Origin: Congeria kusceri
Taxonomy: Eukaryota; Mollusca; Bivalvia; Myida; Dreissenidae
Direction: 5' to 3'
DNA length: 64,000 bases
NCBI GenBank assembly: GCA_027627225.1
Contig: CM051036.1
Location: 39,814,926 to 39,878,925 of the forward strand
Shown here piece after piece: positions 1 to 12,350 of this stretch (positions are counted from its first letter, which is position 1; each line of letters begins with the position of its first letter). The position numbers and the translations under genes are program-made. Below the pieces are notes generated by a model. The model was given only the letters and a program-made list of their open reading frames with translations, was not told where the DNA came from and ran no database searches.

Positions 1-156
1 CTAAACAAATTTAATGAATTGTTTCTCAGGCACATTTTCCAAAAAACCTGCATTTTTCTTTTTGAAGTATTTTTTTTCTTTTTTCTTTTTCTCCTACTCT
101 TTTCTATTGGCACTATGTAATGGCTTATTAAAACAAGTAAATAAGAACATATTAAT

Positions 157-585
157 ACGGAATCCGGATAGTGCCATATGGAATATCGATATTTGAGCGA
201 TACAATATCGTGTCTCACTTCGTGTGTCGCCGGATTCTCTTGTCTCGCTTCGTGTCTCGCCTGAATATCGTATATCGCTTCGTGTCTCTTACGGTGAGGG
301 CGAGACACGAGCATTGCGCGAGACACGAAGCGAGGCACGATATTTTACCGCGAGACACGAAGCGAGACACGAGAATTGCGTGAAACACGAAGCGAAACAC
401 GATATTTTGCTGCGATATTTCGTGGTATAGGATACTGCGACAGTGCGCTATCTCGTGTTACAATATCGTGCCTCGCTTTGTGTCTCGCGGGAATATCGTG
501 TTTCGTTTCGTGTTTCGCGCAATTCTCGTGTCTCGCCCTCGCCGTAAGAGGCACGATATTCCATATGGCACTAACCGGATTCCGT
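157..585. mobile_element. Foldback element, complete copy (family 1)
   Basis: Both ends carry the same roughly 30-bp sequence in opposite orientation: left end ACGGAATCCGG followed by AGTGCCATATGG, right end CCATATGGCACT followed by CCGGATTCCGT. The interior is made of short modules around CGAGACACGAAGCGAGACAC, inverted between the two halves, with spacers such as GATATTTTAC. It has no coding capacity of its own; the reading frames on both strands come from the module periodicity. It looks like a non-autonomous foldback DNA transposon. Confidence 0.75.
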
Positions 586-1251
586 AGATTAAAGATATTT
601 TAAATTTTTAATAACAACATAAGAATCACTTTTTATAAAATTATAAATATAAATTTATTAATCACAAACGGTCATTTATGCAAGCTGAAGTAAAACGACA
701 ATCAATGTGAATGTTCATAATTAACAAAAGTGCCTTTAAAATTGATATACCATCAGCATTAAAGTACTTTTATTTATAGAATTCAACTTTTCGTATTTCA
801 TATTTGTATAACTGTCAAAAATAGGAATTATTTTTGCAATAAATCACCAATAATTTTTGGAAAGGAAAATCAACACTTGTCACTGCAGCTGGCATTTTCA
901 ATTGTTTCTATATTGACACAAATTTTCATTAAAAAATATGGAATGCTATAACACAAGCAAAAGCATCTACGAAACAAAATTTTAAATCAATAAATATACG
1001 ATGTTTATAAAGGTTCCAAATCGAATATGATTTTTTTTGGGCAAAATTTACACAGTATTTCACAACTGTGTATATCCGATTTATATAATTAAATCAGACA
1101 CGAAGAAATTTACTGGAAATACCGAAATTTCCACCGGGTTACTCTTCTTCAGCCATGTTAAAATGCGGATTCTTTTAATTTTAAACCGCTGTCATTATAC
1201 ATCGTTATTTTAGTAATTGTTCTTATGAACGTTTATGGTGTTAATTCGTCC

Positions 1252-1520
1252 GAAATCCGTTTCTTATTACGAAAGGCATTGCTCAAAAGCACTTGGTACG
1301 AACGGAATATACTATAATGTACAATTTTGTACATGCTTGTTTGCTCCAGAGTCATCACCTGTTATCCCATAAAGAAAATAGACCATAGCAAGTTACCAAA
1401 ATCTTAATAATTCACAGATTTCAATGCATAGTTTTTGCACTTTGTTCGGTAACATGCCCATTAGAAACACTTTCTGCGAAGTTTAATTGTTATTAACATA
1501 TGTCTGGAATGCTGCTTTAA
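1252..1520 (+). repeat. Interspersed repeat, about 250 bp (copy 1 of 4)
   Basis: Shares landmarks with copies near 3219-3495, 27520-27790 and, inverted, 62455-62690. The landmarks are a GGTACGAACGGAATATAC block, CACAGATTTCAATGC, a CGGTAACATGCCCATTAGAAA block and an end resembling GGACTGCTGCTTTAA. No coding potential is seen. Probably a non-autonomous transposon or a SINE-like element. Confidence 0.6.
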
Positions 1521-2406
1521 AACCCAGGCGCGATCGTTTATCTTGACTGGTAAATATTTGTGATACCACTTAATTTGTGCGCGAGGTTTTCCGCGTTATC
1601 TTACTAACACGAATTTAATCATGATAATTATCTTACAACGCAATCTTAATTAGTACATATTCGTGATACCACATAAGTATTAACTGAAAATTGGATGTCA
1701 GTTCTGGGCACTTTCAGGCCTATTTTTCGTTAAGCAGATAAATATCTTACGTAGAAAAAAAAATTGCAAACGCTATTTAGATATTAAAGAGAAATACCAC
1801 GAACCTTAAGTGGTAACACGAATGTGTTCGCGAACCTAAAGTTGTTATCGTATGGCAGCTCGATGCCATCATACCGTTCGTCTTTCTACTACTAAATTGT
1901 TGGCTGGTCGCTTTAACAAAAGTACTGGATTTTACGACATGTTATCTACATGTGTGCTGATGCGAACATTGACATAGGCGTGTGTATCAATAGTCGTAAA
2001 TAACATATTTATCAAGCACATGCTCTTTACGGTTTAAGCAATAATTATGCATGTTAAATGTCAATATAACTCGATACATGTTAAAAGTCAGCTTGTAAAT
2101 CAAAACGTCAGCGCGGTCATATGACCTGACTGTCACTTTCGCTTGATCACGTGTCAAAAGGTTTAAATGTGTTTGACAGTCAAAATTTCTCTTTCTCGGG
2201 TAATGGGAATTTATCATTGTAGACAAAATTGAGGTATAATAACATATAATGTCTATTTTATGTAGACAGGCACCTCATAATTATAACATTAATGTTTTGT
2301 ATAAAGACAGACACATGCCTCATATTGTAAATTTTAAATCACATATATAAATTTTATATTTCAAACAAATAGCTAGAATATATTTTCAAACAATTTCCGT
2401 AAATAC

Positions 2407-2571
2407 CTTAGAGTGAAATATGTAGTCCTGCTTCTTTAAAACGTCTGAAATGTTTTCCAAATCTGCGTCGTTGAATTTGAAGAAAAATTTGTCGGTATAT
2501 TCTGTCAGAGATTTTGCGTTATATTTTAATATAAAAAACAAGAACAAAAACCGGATCGACATTTTAAGCAT
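2407..2571 (-). CDS. Orphan first exon of a second S8 protease-like gene (partial)
   Basis: A 55-codon open exon starts at the ATG at 2571 and ends at a good donor (TCTAAG|GTATTT) in phase 0. It encodes a hydrophobic signal-peptide-like start, then a segment with the words EYTDKFFFKF and KKQDYIF. The first exon of the protease gene at 21920-21759 has the same layout: signal peptide, then KYTDQFIFKM and GQDYMF, with a donor at the equivalent codon and in the same phase. I infer a tandem paralogue on the same strand. Its next exons should lie to the left and are not seen in 1-2400, so they are beyond the window or lost. It may be an isolated remnant. Confidence 0.6.
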
Positions 2572-2704
2572 TACTGAAACGTCAAGCTGTAAGCATCACT
2601 GTCATAGCGGTTTCATTATTCATAACAAGTCAGACACTAAAACTGTTCTATGTTTACCATCATGTGACTTATCTTTTAATTTGATTTTACTATGGTAAAG
2701 GCTA

Positions 2705-4103
2705 AAAAAACAAATTTAATGAATTGTTTCTCAGGCACATTTTCCAAAAAACCAGGAGAGAGGGCGCATTTTTCTTAATTGAAGTATTTTTTTTCTTTTT
2801 TCTTTTTCTCCTACTCTTTTCTATTGGCACTATGTAATGGCTTATTAAAACAAGTAAATAAGAACAGATTAATACGGAATCCGGATAGTGCCATATGGAA
2901 TATCGATATTTGAGCGATACAATATCGTGTCTCACTTCGTGTGTCGCCGGATTCTCTGGTCTCGCTTCGTGTCTCGCTTCGAGTCTCGCCTGAATATCGT
3001 ATATCGCTTCGTGTCTCTTACGGTGAGGGCGAGACACGAGCATTGCGCGAGACACGAAGCGAGGCACGATATTTTACCGCGAGACACGAAGCGAGACACG
3101 AGAATTGCGTGAAACACGAAGCGAAACACGATATTTTGCTGCGATATTTCGTGGTATAGGATACTGCGACAGTGCGCTATCTCGTGTTACAATATCTTGC
3201 CTCGCTTTGTGTCTCGCGGAAATCCGTTTCTTATTTACGAAAGGCATTGCTCAAAAGCACTTGGTACGAACGGAATATACTATAATGTACAATTTTGTAC
3301 ATGCTTGTTTGCTCCAGAGTCATCACCTGTTATCCCATAAAGAAAATAGACCATAGCAAGTTACCAAAATCTTAATAATTCACAGATTTCAATGCATAGT
3401 TTTTGCACTTTGTTCGGTAACATGCCCATTAGAAACACTTTCTGCGAAGTTTAATTTTTATTAACATATGTCTGGAATGCTGCTTTAAAACCCGGGCGCG
3501 ATCGTTTATCGTGACTAGTAAATATTTGTGATACCACTTAATTTGTGCGCGAGGTTTTCCGCGTTATCTTACTAACACGAATTTAATCATGATAATTATC
3601 TTACAACGCAATCTTAATTAGTACATATTCGTGATACCACATAAGTATTAACTGAAAATTGGATGTCAGTTCTGGGCACTTTCAGGCCTATTTTTCGTTA
3701 AGCAGATAAATATCTTACGTAGAAAAAAAAATTGCAAACGCTATTTAGATATTAAAGAGAAATACCACGAACCTTAAGTGGTAACACGAATGTGTTCGCG
3801 AACCTAAAGTTGTTATCGTATGGCAGCTCGATGCCATCATACCGTTCGTCTTTCTACTACTAAATTGTTGGCTGGTCGCTTTAACAAAAGTACTGGATTT
3901 TACGACATGTTATCTACATGTGTGCTGATGCGAACATTGACATCGTAGATAAGCAATATGCAAATTATAGGGGTGTGTATCAATAGTCGTAAATAACATA
4001 TTTATAAAGCACATGCTCTTTACGGTTTAAGCAATAATTATGCATGTTAAATGTCAATATAACTCGATACATGTTAAAAGTCAGCTTGTAAATCAAAATG
4101 TTG
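2705..4103. repeat. Segmental duplication, copy 2
   Basis: Second copy of the block at 1-2104. It begins with the same CAAATTTAATGAATTG start and ends just after CAGCTTGTAAATCAAAA. Differences are a short insertion near 2755-2775, loss of about 760 bp at 3219, and about 30 extra bases near 3941-3972. The matching interspersed repeat sits at 3219-3495. Confidence 0.8.
2874..3219. mobile_element. Foldback element, 3'-truncated copy (family 1)
   Basis: Same left terminus and interior modules as the element at 157-585, but cut at 3219 where TGTCTCGCGG joins directly to the interspersed repeat. The right terminal repeat is missing, so this copy should be immobile. Confidence 0.7.
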
Positions 4104-6100
4104 ATCGGGCAAACTAAACTGTGCTTCAATATGTGACCTGTGCTGCAAAAATGGGTCCTATGGATTTCCAGTTTTTTTTTTACATTTTCATTTAGTACTA
4201 TCTTTAAGAAATAAAACATTGAAAAAAATTATGCTTCTATCATTTTTTTTTTTATAGATATTGCCAGAAACGTAATACCACCGTATAATACAACATGTCA
4301 TATTTTGTGCAAAAATAAAAACAAAAAAGTAGACTTTATATTACTTATATTGATATACAAACAATACACAATGATAACACTATTATCAAAGACTATACTA
4401 CAGTTGCATAAAATAAATAGTTATTTTTCACTTTTTCCGCACATTGTAACAAAAAAATGTTTCAAAACACAGTTTCCACGGTAACCAAATTAGAAAATTA
4501 GTTATTTAGATTAAAAACTGAGTGCACATTACCAATTTCAATTATTTTACCAAAATCTTAGTATCTTATTTAGAAGCTTGTAAAAGTACATTTTTTTGGT
4601 GATAATTGCACTGCCATGAAATATCTTTTCAAACATGTATTGAGGTTAAAGAATAATCAACTGTGTTACTTTTATGATATCCATAATATTTTTTCTGTCG
4701 GCCAATATACTTCTTTTTAATATGCACACTACAGCTGCTGCATGAAAGATTCATTTCATCGAATGCACACATTGTTAACTGTCTCCATAGCAACAGCATT
4801 TTAGATGCTAATGGGGCCTTTAAAACAAACATGCAATAATGATTTAAGTAATGCATATAACATGTGTTTATAAAAGCAACCTTTATAGTTTTAGCACGCA
4901 CACAAGTATTGTTTAATTGATTATTAAACGCATGAACAAAATTAACAATATAATTTTGTGTTACTCACATCCTTAAACGGTAGGTTAAAAAATCAAACAA
5001 AAAGTTACTAGTATCATTTATTCATACTTGACAATACTAGAACAATTACTCATAACATAATACTTAAACATTTTAGAGTGTAAGAAAACAAGGTAAATAA
5101 TTCTTCATTGTTACAAATAACAAATTAAAACTTATCCAATTTTAGAATACTTAGGTTTTGTCCACATGAAAACAAGATAATAGAGTATAATAAGATACAG
5201 GTAAATGTATTGGGCCAGTATTCAAAAATTTCCGATATGGAAATCTTAAATAGTACGTATATGGCATATATGCGTTAATTATTTCCGTTTACAAAATCGT
5301 AAAATACTTAACACCTAAGCAATTCTTACTAGTTTAAATCATTTAAATATAAAAAGACTTCTTCATGAAACATCCATAGACCTAAATAATGTTTTTATCT
5401 ACAAAAACTTAGGTTTTCCCTATAGAGCTTTGTGAATAGGACCCTGGTCAAATTTTTAAAAGAATCTAAGAGCTTTTGTTAAGTTGAACAGTTATGGAAA
5501 AGCACATTCCTTTTATCCAGTTATGATCAAACATTATTGAATGTGTACACATTAAAACAAACATTCAACACGTTCATTTGTGTGTTTGATTATCCCATGC
5601 ACGAACTAGAGGTAATTGGCAGGTTAGCAACAGTTATACGACAAAACTGTCAGATTTCATCATGGAGATACTACTGCCTTTTTGAAGACAAACGGTGAAA
5701 CCTGGCCCATATATTTGGTTCGCCGTTGCATCAGTCTGAAGGTTGACATCTGGCCTCCCACATTTTACTTTTACCTCGAGACCATCAGTAAGCTTTCAAC
5801 ACGAGGTGCATCTACATTCGACAGTACAAGTATTCTTTTGTAAACAATAATTCCTCATGATTTTTTGTAATTATAGGTCCTAAATTTAAACTTAATATAA
5901 TATTATGTAATGTCATTCATTAACTATCAAATCCCTAATAGATGTGTTATTTTAATTAAAATGTACATATAGTAGGGATTTCTTATGGCATTCATCATCA
6001 GATTAATCTCTCAAGCTCGGTATGGTTTCTGTAATCTGGTGACATGATCATCTAATATCATGTGGAATAATACCTTATTCATAGTTCATAATATCTGCAT
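4104..6100. other. Intergenic, AT-rich, no gene seen
   Basis: No convincing exon on either strand. Around 5211-5449 the sequence opens with GGGCCAGTATTCA and closes with TGAATAGGACCCTGG, an imperfect inverted pair that may mark a degraded MITE. The longest reading frame here (4629-4901, minus) has no domain-like composition or splice context and is not called. Confidence 0.5.
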
Positions 6101-6119
6101 GGTTACATATGCATACATA

Positions 6120-6598
6120 TGTCGCTATTTGGTTTCCCACAGCCAAAAGATGCCAGTCGCTTGATAACTTGGTGTGGCCTGCCAGCATCAAGGAGTATTC
6201 GATCCCCAAGTATATTCATTCACAATATAAATATATAAATTTAAGATAGTAATTTTAAGATAGAGTATCCAACGAATGAAGATAGTATGTTAAATACATT
6301 AGGCTTTGGGACTGTTATTTAAACAATGTGGAAAATTTGCAAATTTTCCATGATAATAAATTAAATCATCCCAGTGAATTATATATATAACTATAGGCAT
6401 TTTAAGGCAGAATTCTCCACACAGCATAGACCATGACAGTATTATGTTTATTCTGTCCATCACAGTTGCTGAAGTGGAATTGAGCATACCTCTCACCAAG
6501 ACCATAGTATTTAAGGTAATGGCGGAGGAAGCTTATAGCTGGGTGGGCCCCTTTTCCTGGCGCCAGGCCTTCATATGCAAGATAAAACACTTGCTTCT
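6120..6598 (-). pseudogene. DUF7869-like fragment, decayed
   Basis: After an acceptor-like ATTTAG at 6599 the minus strand reads KQVFYLAYEG, then GKGAHPAISFL, then HYLKYYGLGE and CDGQNKHN, ending VWRIL before a stop at 6402. About 200 bp further on, in another frame, it reads YSLMLAGHTKLSSDW (about 6150-6210). These words in this order match a family expanded in marine invertebrates, which I know as DUF7869: a GKGA..S.L.HY block, DNC.GQNKNN, WR, then GHTKF.PD. There is no recognisable acceptor before the second block, the WRIL block runs into a stop, and the frame is lost after SSDW. It is probably a relic of a mobile or multicopy gene rather than a working one. The DUF name is from memory. 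Confidence 0.5.
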
Positions 6599-6612
6599 CT
6601 AAATAACAAATA

Positions 6613-8610
6613 AAACAAATATAGTTTTTGCTGTTGCATCACAGACATCTTCTTTCTGGTGGATTAAGCCCACCTAACAGTTTTATGAAAATTACATTAA
6701 CCTATTTTCTAAACACAGCACATATCAAAATTGTGTACAACTTCCATCAGAAGTTTTGACAAATATATTTGATGACAAAATTGCAACAAAACAAAATATT
6801 AACAAGTTCAATTTTATTGTAAAAAAAGTTACTGTACTCATGTTATGATTAAATACTATTTCAAGTAGTAAAAACTCCTGCAGACATGTGTATTGTCAGA
6901 TATTTTGGTTGGTCAAATGACCTTACAGTTACAAAGCAATGAGGCGGGTCAATCAGGCCATGCCTTAAATTCATTCAATGCTCTTAAAAAAACAATCGGC
7001 CTATGATATAAGAAACAGGGCAACTGTCTGGGCTTCTTAGGGTACCTGCTATGAGCCAGCCGATCAGAATTCACAAACCATTAAAAAAAGTCTAAAAGAA
7101 TAAAACTTGCTTTTTTAAAAGTTAGTTTATGCAGGAACATTTTATTTACCAATTTTTATTGTTAAAACTAATACGTAGAAACGTTTATTGGTTTCAATGA
7201 CAATTTTAAAATTTAATCATGCAAGAACATAATTTTTAAGTGCGATCAATGCGCAGGTATGAGTTAAACAAGAAAGGTGGACAAATCACAAGTCTATATG
7301 AAAAAAATGCAAAACACATTAATAATGTCTTGAAGACTTCCATTAACATTTAATGGCATAATTATGTTCGCATTTTAGAAATAAATAGTAAAAGCCTTTG
7401 CAAAATTGTCTTATCAAAACTAGTACACATATAATATGTGTGTGACTTTTTAACGTTATTTTATTATAGAAATTACAATTTGAAATTGCCGCCACTTGAA
7501 TATATTGTCTGACAAAATTACTTCCGGTAGTGATAACAGAGGATTTTTTTTACTTTATAAATACCTATCAAATTATATACCATTTTAAAGGTTATTCTTT
7601 CAGAAAAACTAAACTGCAAACCAAATTACTGTATCTTGAAAAATAATTAAGTTATTTGTATCTGAAGAAGGTAACCCCCACATTTCGTTCTGTCAAATAT
7701 GTAAATTATGTCAATAATAGACCTGGCAATAATTTCTGGCAGTTAAACAGGTTCAAAGTAATATTTTCATGTCACTTTATGCGTTGTTAAGTAAATACTT
7801 CACATATTTTCACTGTCTTTCATACATGGTGACTTATAGAAGACAACAAATCATTTAAAATGGAATGAGTATTAAAGCCAAATGTTGGACTGAATCTGGG
7901 TAAGACAATGTCTATAGTACTGCGTCAAAAACATTTGAAATTCACAAACTGCAAGTAAAATATGTTATTTACATTTATAAAGCTCAGGTATATATATATT
8001 ATATATCTTTAACATGCTTAGTACATATAACAGACTAATTCATTTCAGTATTTGGAACAGTGTATTCATTAACTATAAAGGCATATATCCGACATCATCT
8101 CCAGTTTTAAGACCACCCTTTCTGGAAGACCAAAACACAAAGTAATACATTTTACCTTTTAATTCTACCAGAAAGATCATGTTCTCTTCAAAGTAATTAA
8201 AAACTGGGCACAAAAATGTAAATACATGTATTAAACAACACGCGGTCTTGATGAACGGTGGTTTTTCAATGCAGCTTTTGCTTAAGGAACTTTTTGGAAT
8301 ACTAAGTGTTCACTCATTCAAAAGAACTCAAACCATACATTGAATAAAACAATTAACAAGGTTCAAATGTATTGATCAGAAAATACTTGAAAAGAACATA
8401 GTCTTGTGATGATACGGAAAACGTTTCCGACAAATATGAAAAGTAACAGTAACATCAAACATTAACAAATTCAATACTGAATAGGCCATCTCAGGCATAA
8501 GACAAAACAATTAAAACTGCAATGCAAAGCAGCACAACACAACTTTAAAGACTTATTGGCTGAGCATCTTGGAAACAACCTTACAAGAGAAAGACTGTTA
8601 ATTTCTGTCT
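6613..8610. other. Intergenic, no gene seen
   Basis: AT-rich sequence with no reading frame, splice context or repeat that I can support. Confidence 0.4.
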
Positions 8611-9409
8611 TCAAAAGCTAATGTCTCCACTGTCTTGTTTGTCCAGTATGAACAGAAGACTCAAAAGCAAAGCACGATATCTTTCTAAAACTGGAGCAAC
8701 CTGAAATTAATATATGCAAAATCATGTCATGCAATACTTTGGACAAATATGTATATGCAAAACTGTAGCGGCTTGACTGCATAACTCGAATTAATTAAAC
8801 TATCAAGCAGGCAGAATACAGTAAATGCTGTTACAAGAACCATGACCTGGGTTAGGTGACTATAGCAAATCTGACAGCATTTAAGTGCATACACAGGTTA
8901 TAAACATATACAGTCTGCACCATTAGCACATGCCTAATGCACATACCAGTCAAGTCACACTTACTGCATGTGTGTCACATGCTTTATTGTTGAAATCATG
9001 CCATGCGATTATCACGCTCTTTTTGTTTTCTTTATATATTGAAGATTGTTTTCAATGTAAAGATTTTGTAAGATTTAAAAAAAAGCTTATTATTTAAAGA
9101 AATAATTATACCTTGTATACAGCATGAAGTTATTCAATTAAACCTGCAGTGACAGCTTGAATGCAATGACGAGGGAGGGAGTGCTCACTCCTCCCCGACC
9201 CAGCTTCCTTATTTGCAGCTCATTCAAGAACAAATATAGAGTACAGTGATCAATTATAAAAGAAAATTAACATGACAGGCTTTGCATTTCAGATGTGTAC
9301 ACGGTGATGATTGAGGATCAATGCTTTGTCGTAGTTGTTTTTGACAAAATTTGTCTAATCGTCGTCGAATTTCACTTTCAGTTTCACTATCTTCCGAGAG
9401 CTTTCCCAT
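8611..9409 (-). CDS. Possible small three-exon gene, unknown product
   Basis: Three short minus-strand pieces fit together in phase, but none is recognised. An ATG at 9409 opens a 51-codon frame with the acidic/basic start MGKLSEDSETESEIRRRLDK. A 66-base piece ending at a donor CTGCAG|GTTTAA (about 9212-9147) reads LQIRKLGRGGVSTP and on to AFKLSLQ. A piece after TTTCAG at 8700 reads VAPVLERYRALLL to a stop at 8611. Junctions 2-3 have clean sites in phase 0. The exon 1 donor is uncertain; GTTAAT after codon 46 would be in phase. The composition looks protein-like, but a chance assembly of small frames is possible. Confidence 0.3.
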
Positions 9410-9419
9410 CGTAAATCTT

Positions 9420-12350
9420 ACGTCAAATCAATAAATTAACATCCAAATTGCATGTACAACACGTGGGCTGATGAAAAATATTCGTTTGAATCTTTTTTGG
9501 GGTCAAAACTACCTGTTAAACGTTCAATAAAATTCGTGAAGCTGTAAACCTCGTGTCGCGAAATCCGAGGACGTTACTCTTACGATGTTATCGGAAAACC
9601 ACGAAGTTGCACTCGGCTTAACTTCGTTGTAGTTCGGAAGACTGTCGGAAGTGGCCGATTGCTGCTTATAGTTTCGTTTCGATTACGTTTCGTCACAAAG
9701 CGCTAAAAAGTGCTAACACTTATTTTACAGGAAACTATACCATTGAATTGGCGAAGGATTACACTTTTATCAGCTACTTTTGCCTTATTTTGCTCGGCTT
9801 TAGTTTTTATACAAAAAGCTGATGAAAATTACCATTTTTCAGCGCGCATTTCCCCCTGAACCAGATGAATTGCATAAATTATTTTTTAACCAATGGAAAG
9901 CTAAACATTTGCCCTTTCCAATGACGTAATAAACATTATTGTGGGTTAAGCGGCAATCTCATTCAAATCATCTCGTCTCTATATTATCCGCTGACTGGAT
10001 CTGATGACTTCGCATTAGGGGTCACGTTCAAATGACCTGTTTAGGAGCCAATCAAACTGTTGCCTTCAAAATCTTGCGTTATAATTTCATATATAAACCA
10101 CAAATACTACGCACGAAATTAACGTGAAAATTAACTGTAAATGATTTATTCCCGAAGATCAGCTGGAAATGCATTACTTTTCAAAAACCGTGGCCAAACA
10201 TTGCTGTGCAAAAGGCAATTCCGTTGGGCGCAGCAGGGCTGATGTTTCATTGTTCGCAAGGACATTTGCACGTGACCTGTAATACGATGTCTTTAGATCC
10301 TAACAATTTAAGGATTTGATTTTAATGAGATTGGTTAAGCGGTTGCTGAATTATACATGTCCAAATCACATGACTATCATGAGCTAAACAAATATGGCCG
10401 GCGTCATAAACGAGGAACGAACGAGAATCGACATAATTCACCGATACAAATAACCCATTTAACCTATGTAAACCTTAAAGTAAACACAATTTATATAAAG
10501 AATAACATCTTATATATCAAATAATGCTATTAAAATACTGTTTATGTGTATCTGTAATTAGGAAGGCTGTTGATAAAAATGTAAACTTAAAATGGTGACA
10601 GATACGAGATCGCGCAATCGGCATTCCTTTGTTATCGCTACTTCCGGGTCAAACTCTACTGATAATTTTTACAATGAAAAGGCAAATAATTCGATAGATA
10701 AACAATGACAACAACAGAAAATGCCATACGTACCTGATTAAATTGGTTTTCCATGTATACATTCCAACAATACAGCTTTTATGTTAAAATTAACCGAAAA
10801 ACAAGGACAAGTCCAATATCAAAACGACATTGTTTACACAAAATGGCGACTAGCGACACCTTCCGCTCAGCGGAAATTACCCTAATAAACTGGTTACAAA
10901 CATTTTGTTCCTGTCATTGTTTTGCACTGTCTGCTTTTGTACAATTAATAAATCATTCTAACACGGGAAAATAGTTATAGTTATACACAATTATTCTTAC
11001 TATTGTTTTCATTATTTTTTTTTTTTGATTTTTGCCACATATTAATTCATTTATATAAACATTTCAAATGTCGTGTTTAGTTAAATTACTTTAAGTAAAG
11101 GACATTTTGAGACTGGTAATCATTTAAAATATGGTAACTTGAAATGGTAACCTGAAGTACTTTATCACTGAACAACATTGCATCGACAAAACAAACACTG
11201 TGCTAAAAACTTACACATAGGATGAAGGTATTCCTTGTAGACTTGTTTACATTATTTACATTCATAATATCATATCACCATTTTTATTATTCTTTATATG
11301 AACATGTACATTGTCTTATTCAAATAAAGCATATGATGAATGTTATTGACACAAGATATTTTGCAATGACGGCCGACTTGAAATTTGGATAAAGTACTAT
11401 TATGTTTCAAATTAAAATTAAAATTATATAACGCACATATTTTCATCTCATTTCTTATTAATAATTTGAATGTACACATTACAAGACTTAGACATTTTAT
11501 CCTGCTAGGATATATTTTATCAACAACCACGTGCACATGTCCATAAATCATTTTATGCTTGACACCGTACAAATCTTTCTATAAAATAAGCGGAAAGTAT
11601 GTTGATTACATTTTTCGGATGTATATTTTGAAATATATACACAACTATTCTCTTTTTCGGCGTCTACGTACTAGTAAATACATTTTAACAACGTGTTTAA
11701 ATAAGTTTTACATTGCACAATGTAATTAAGACAACACTAACAACTGTCAAATCTTATACAGATGGTATGTGAAATGTAATTGAACAAGATGTGGCCTCCA
11801 AATCTGCAAACATGTTTTCTTTGTAAAAATTAATATATATTTGGATCGGCGTTGAAGAAAAAATGTAATGTATATATATGGAAACATATTTGTTACAAAA
11901 TATATCATAAAACATTTTAAATAATTCACGATTATGTACACACATAGTCAACATAAACAAATATTTTCTTAAAAAATGACAAAATATCAACCACTAGAAT
12001 TGTATAATAATGATACTCATCCGTGTCTTTAACAGATTTTAAGAGATCTGCTAATGAGTATTATGTACAGAAACGTTCAGCAGCAATTTCTGGCTTCGAA
12101 AATGTGAACTTTTATCCTGACGAAATAAAGCAAGGCTTAATTGCCCTATATTAACTGCAGATCGTAAAATGGAGAAACAAAAATGCGTTTGAACTTCTCG
12201 TCTGTCATCCTAAACACAATTAAGACAAATAATATTCCACATTTTCACCAATATTATTTTTAAGTGTTCAATGCTTTGTTGAAATATGGAATGAAACATT
12301 TTGTCAACACATTATTGAAGCAAGTTTTTCCTATCTATGGCTAGCAATTG
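9420..12350. other. Intergenic, mostly AT-rich
   Basis: No supported gene. Two ATGs with favourable context, AAATATGGCCGGC at 10394 and CAAAATGGCGAC near 10840, open frames of only 19 and 43 codons on the plus strand; they could be first exons or chance. The remainder to 12350 includes the presumed 3' flank of the protease gene. Confidence 0.4.

Larger units (their letters stand above)
1..2104. repeat. Segmental duplication, copy 1
   Basis: This stretch matches 2705-4103 almost base for base apart from indels. The largest difference is about 760 bp (491-1251) present here and missing from the other copy, which removes the right end of the foldback element there. The duplicated DNA is non-coding: a pyrimidine-rich lead-in, the foldback element, an interspersed repeat and AT-rich sequence. 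Confidence 0.8.

Noticed and set aside
171..603. Overlapping frames with RHEARHE-like composition at 171-603 and 2702-3356
   Set aside because: Produced by the foldback modules on both strands; identical composition forward and reverse.
10753..10974. Plus-strand frame with MATSDTFRSAEITL
   Set aside because: Only 43 codons from the best ATG, no donor or recognised product; noted in the intergenic entry only.
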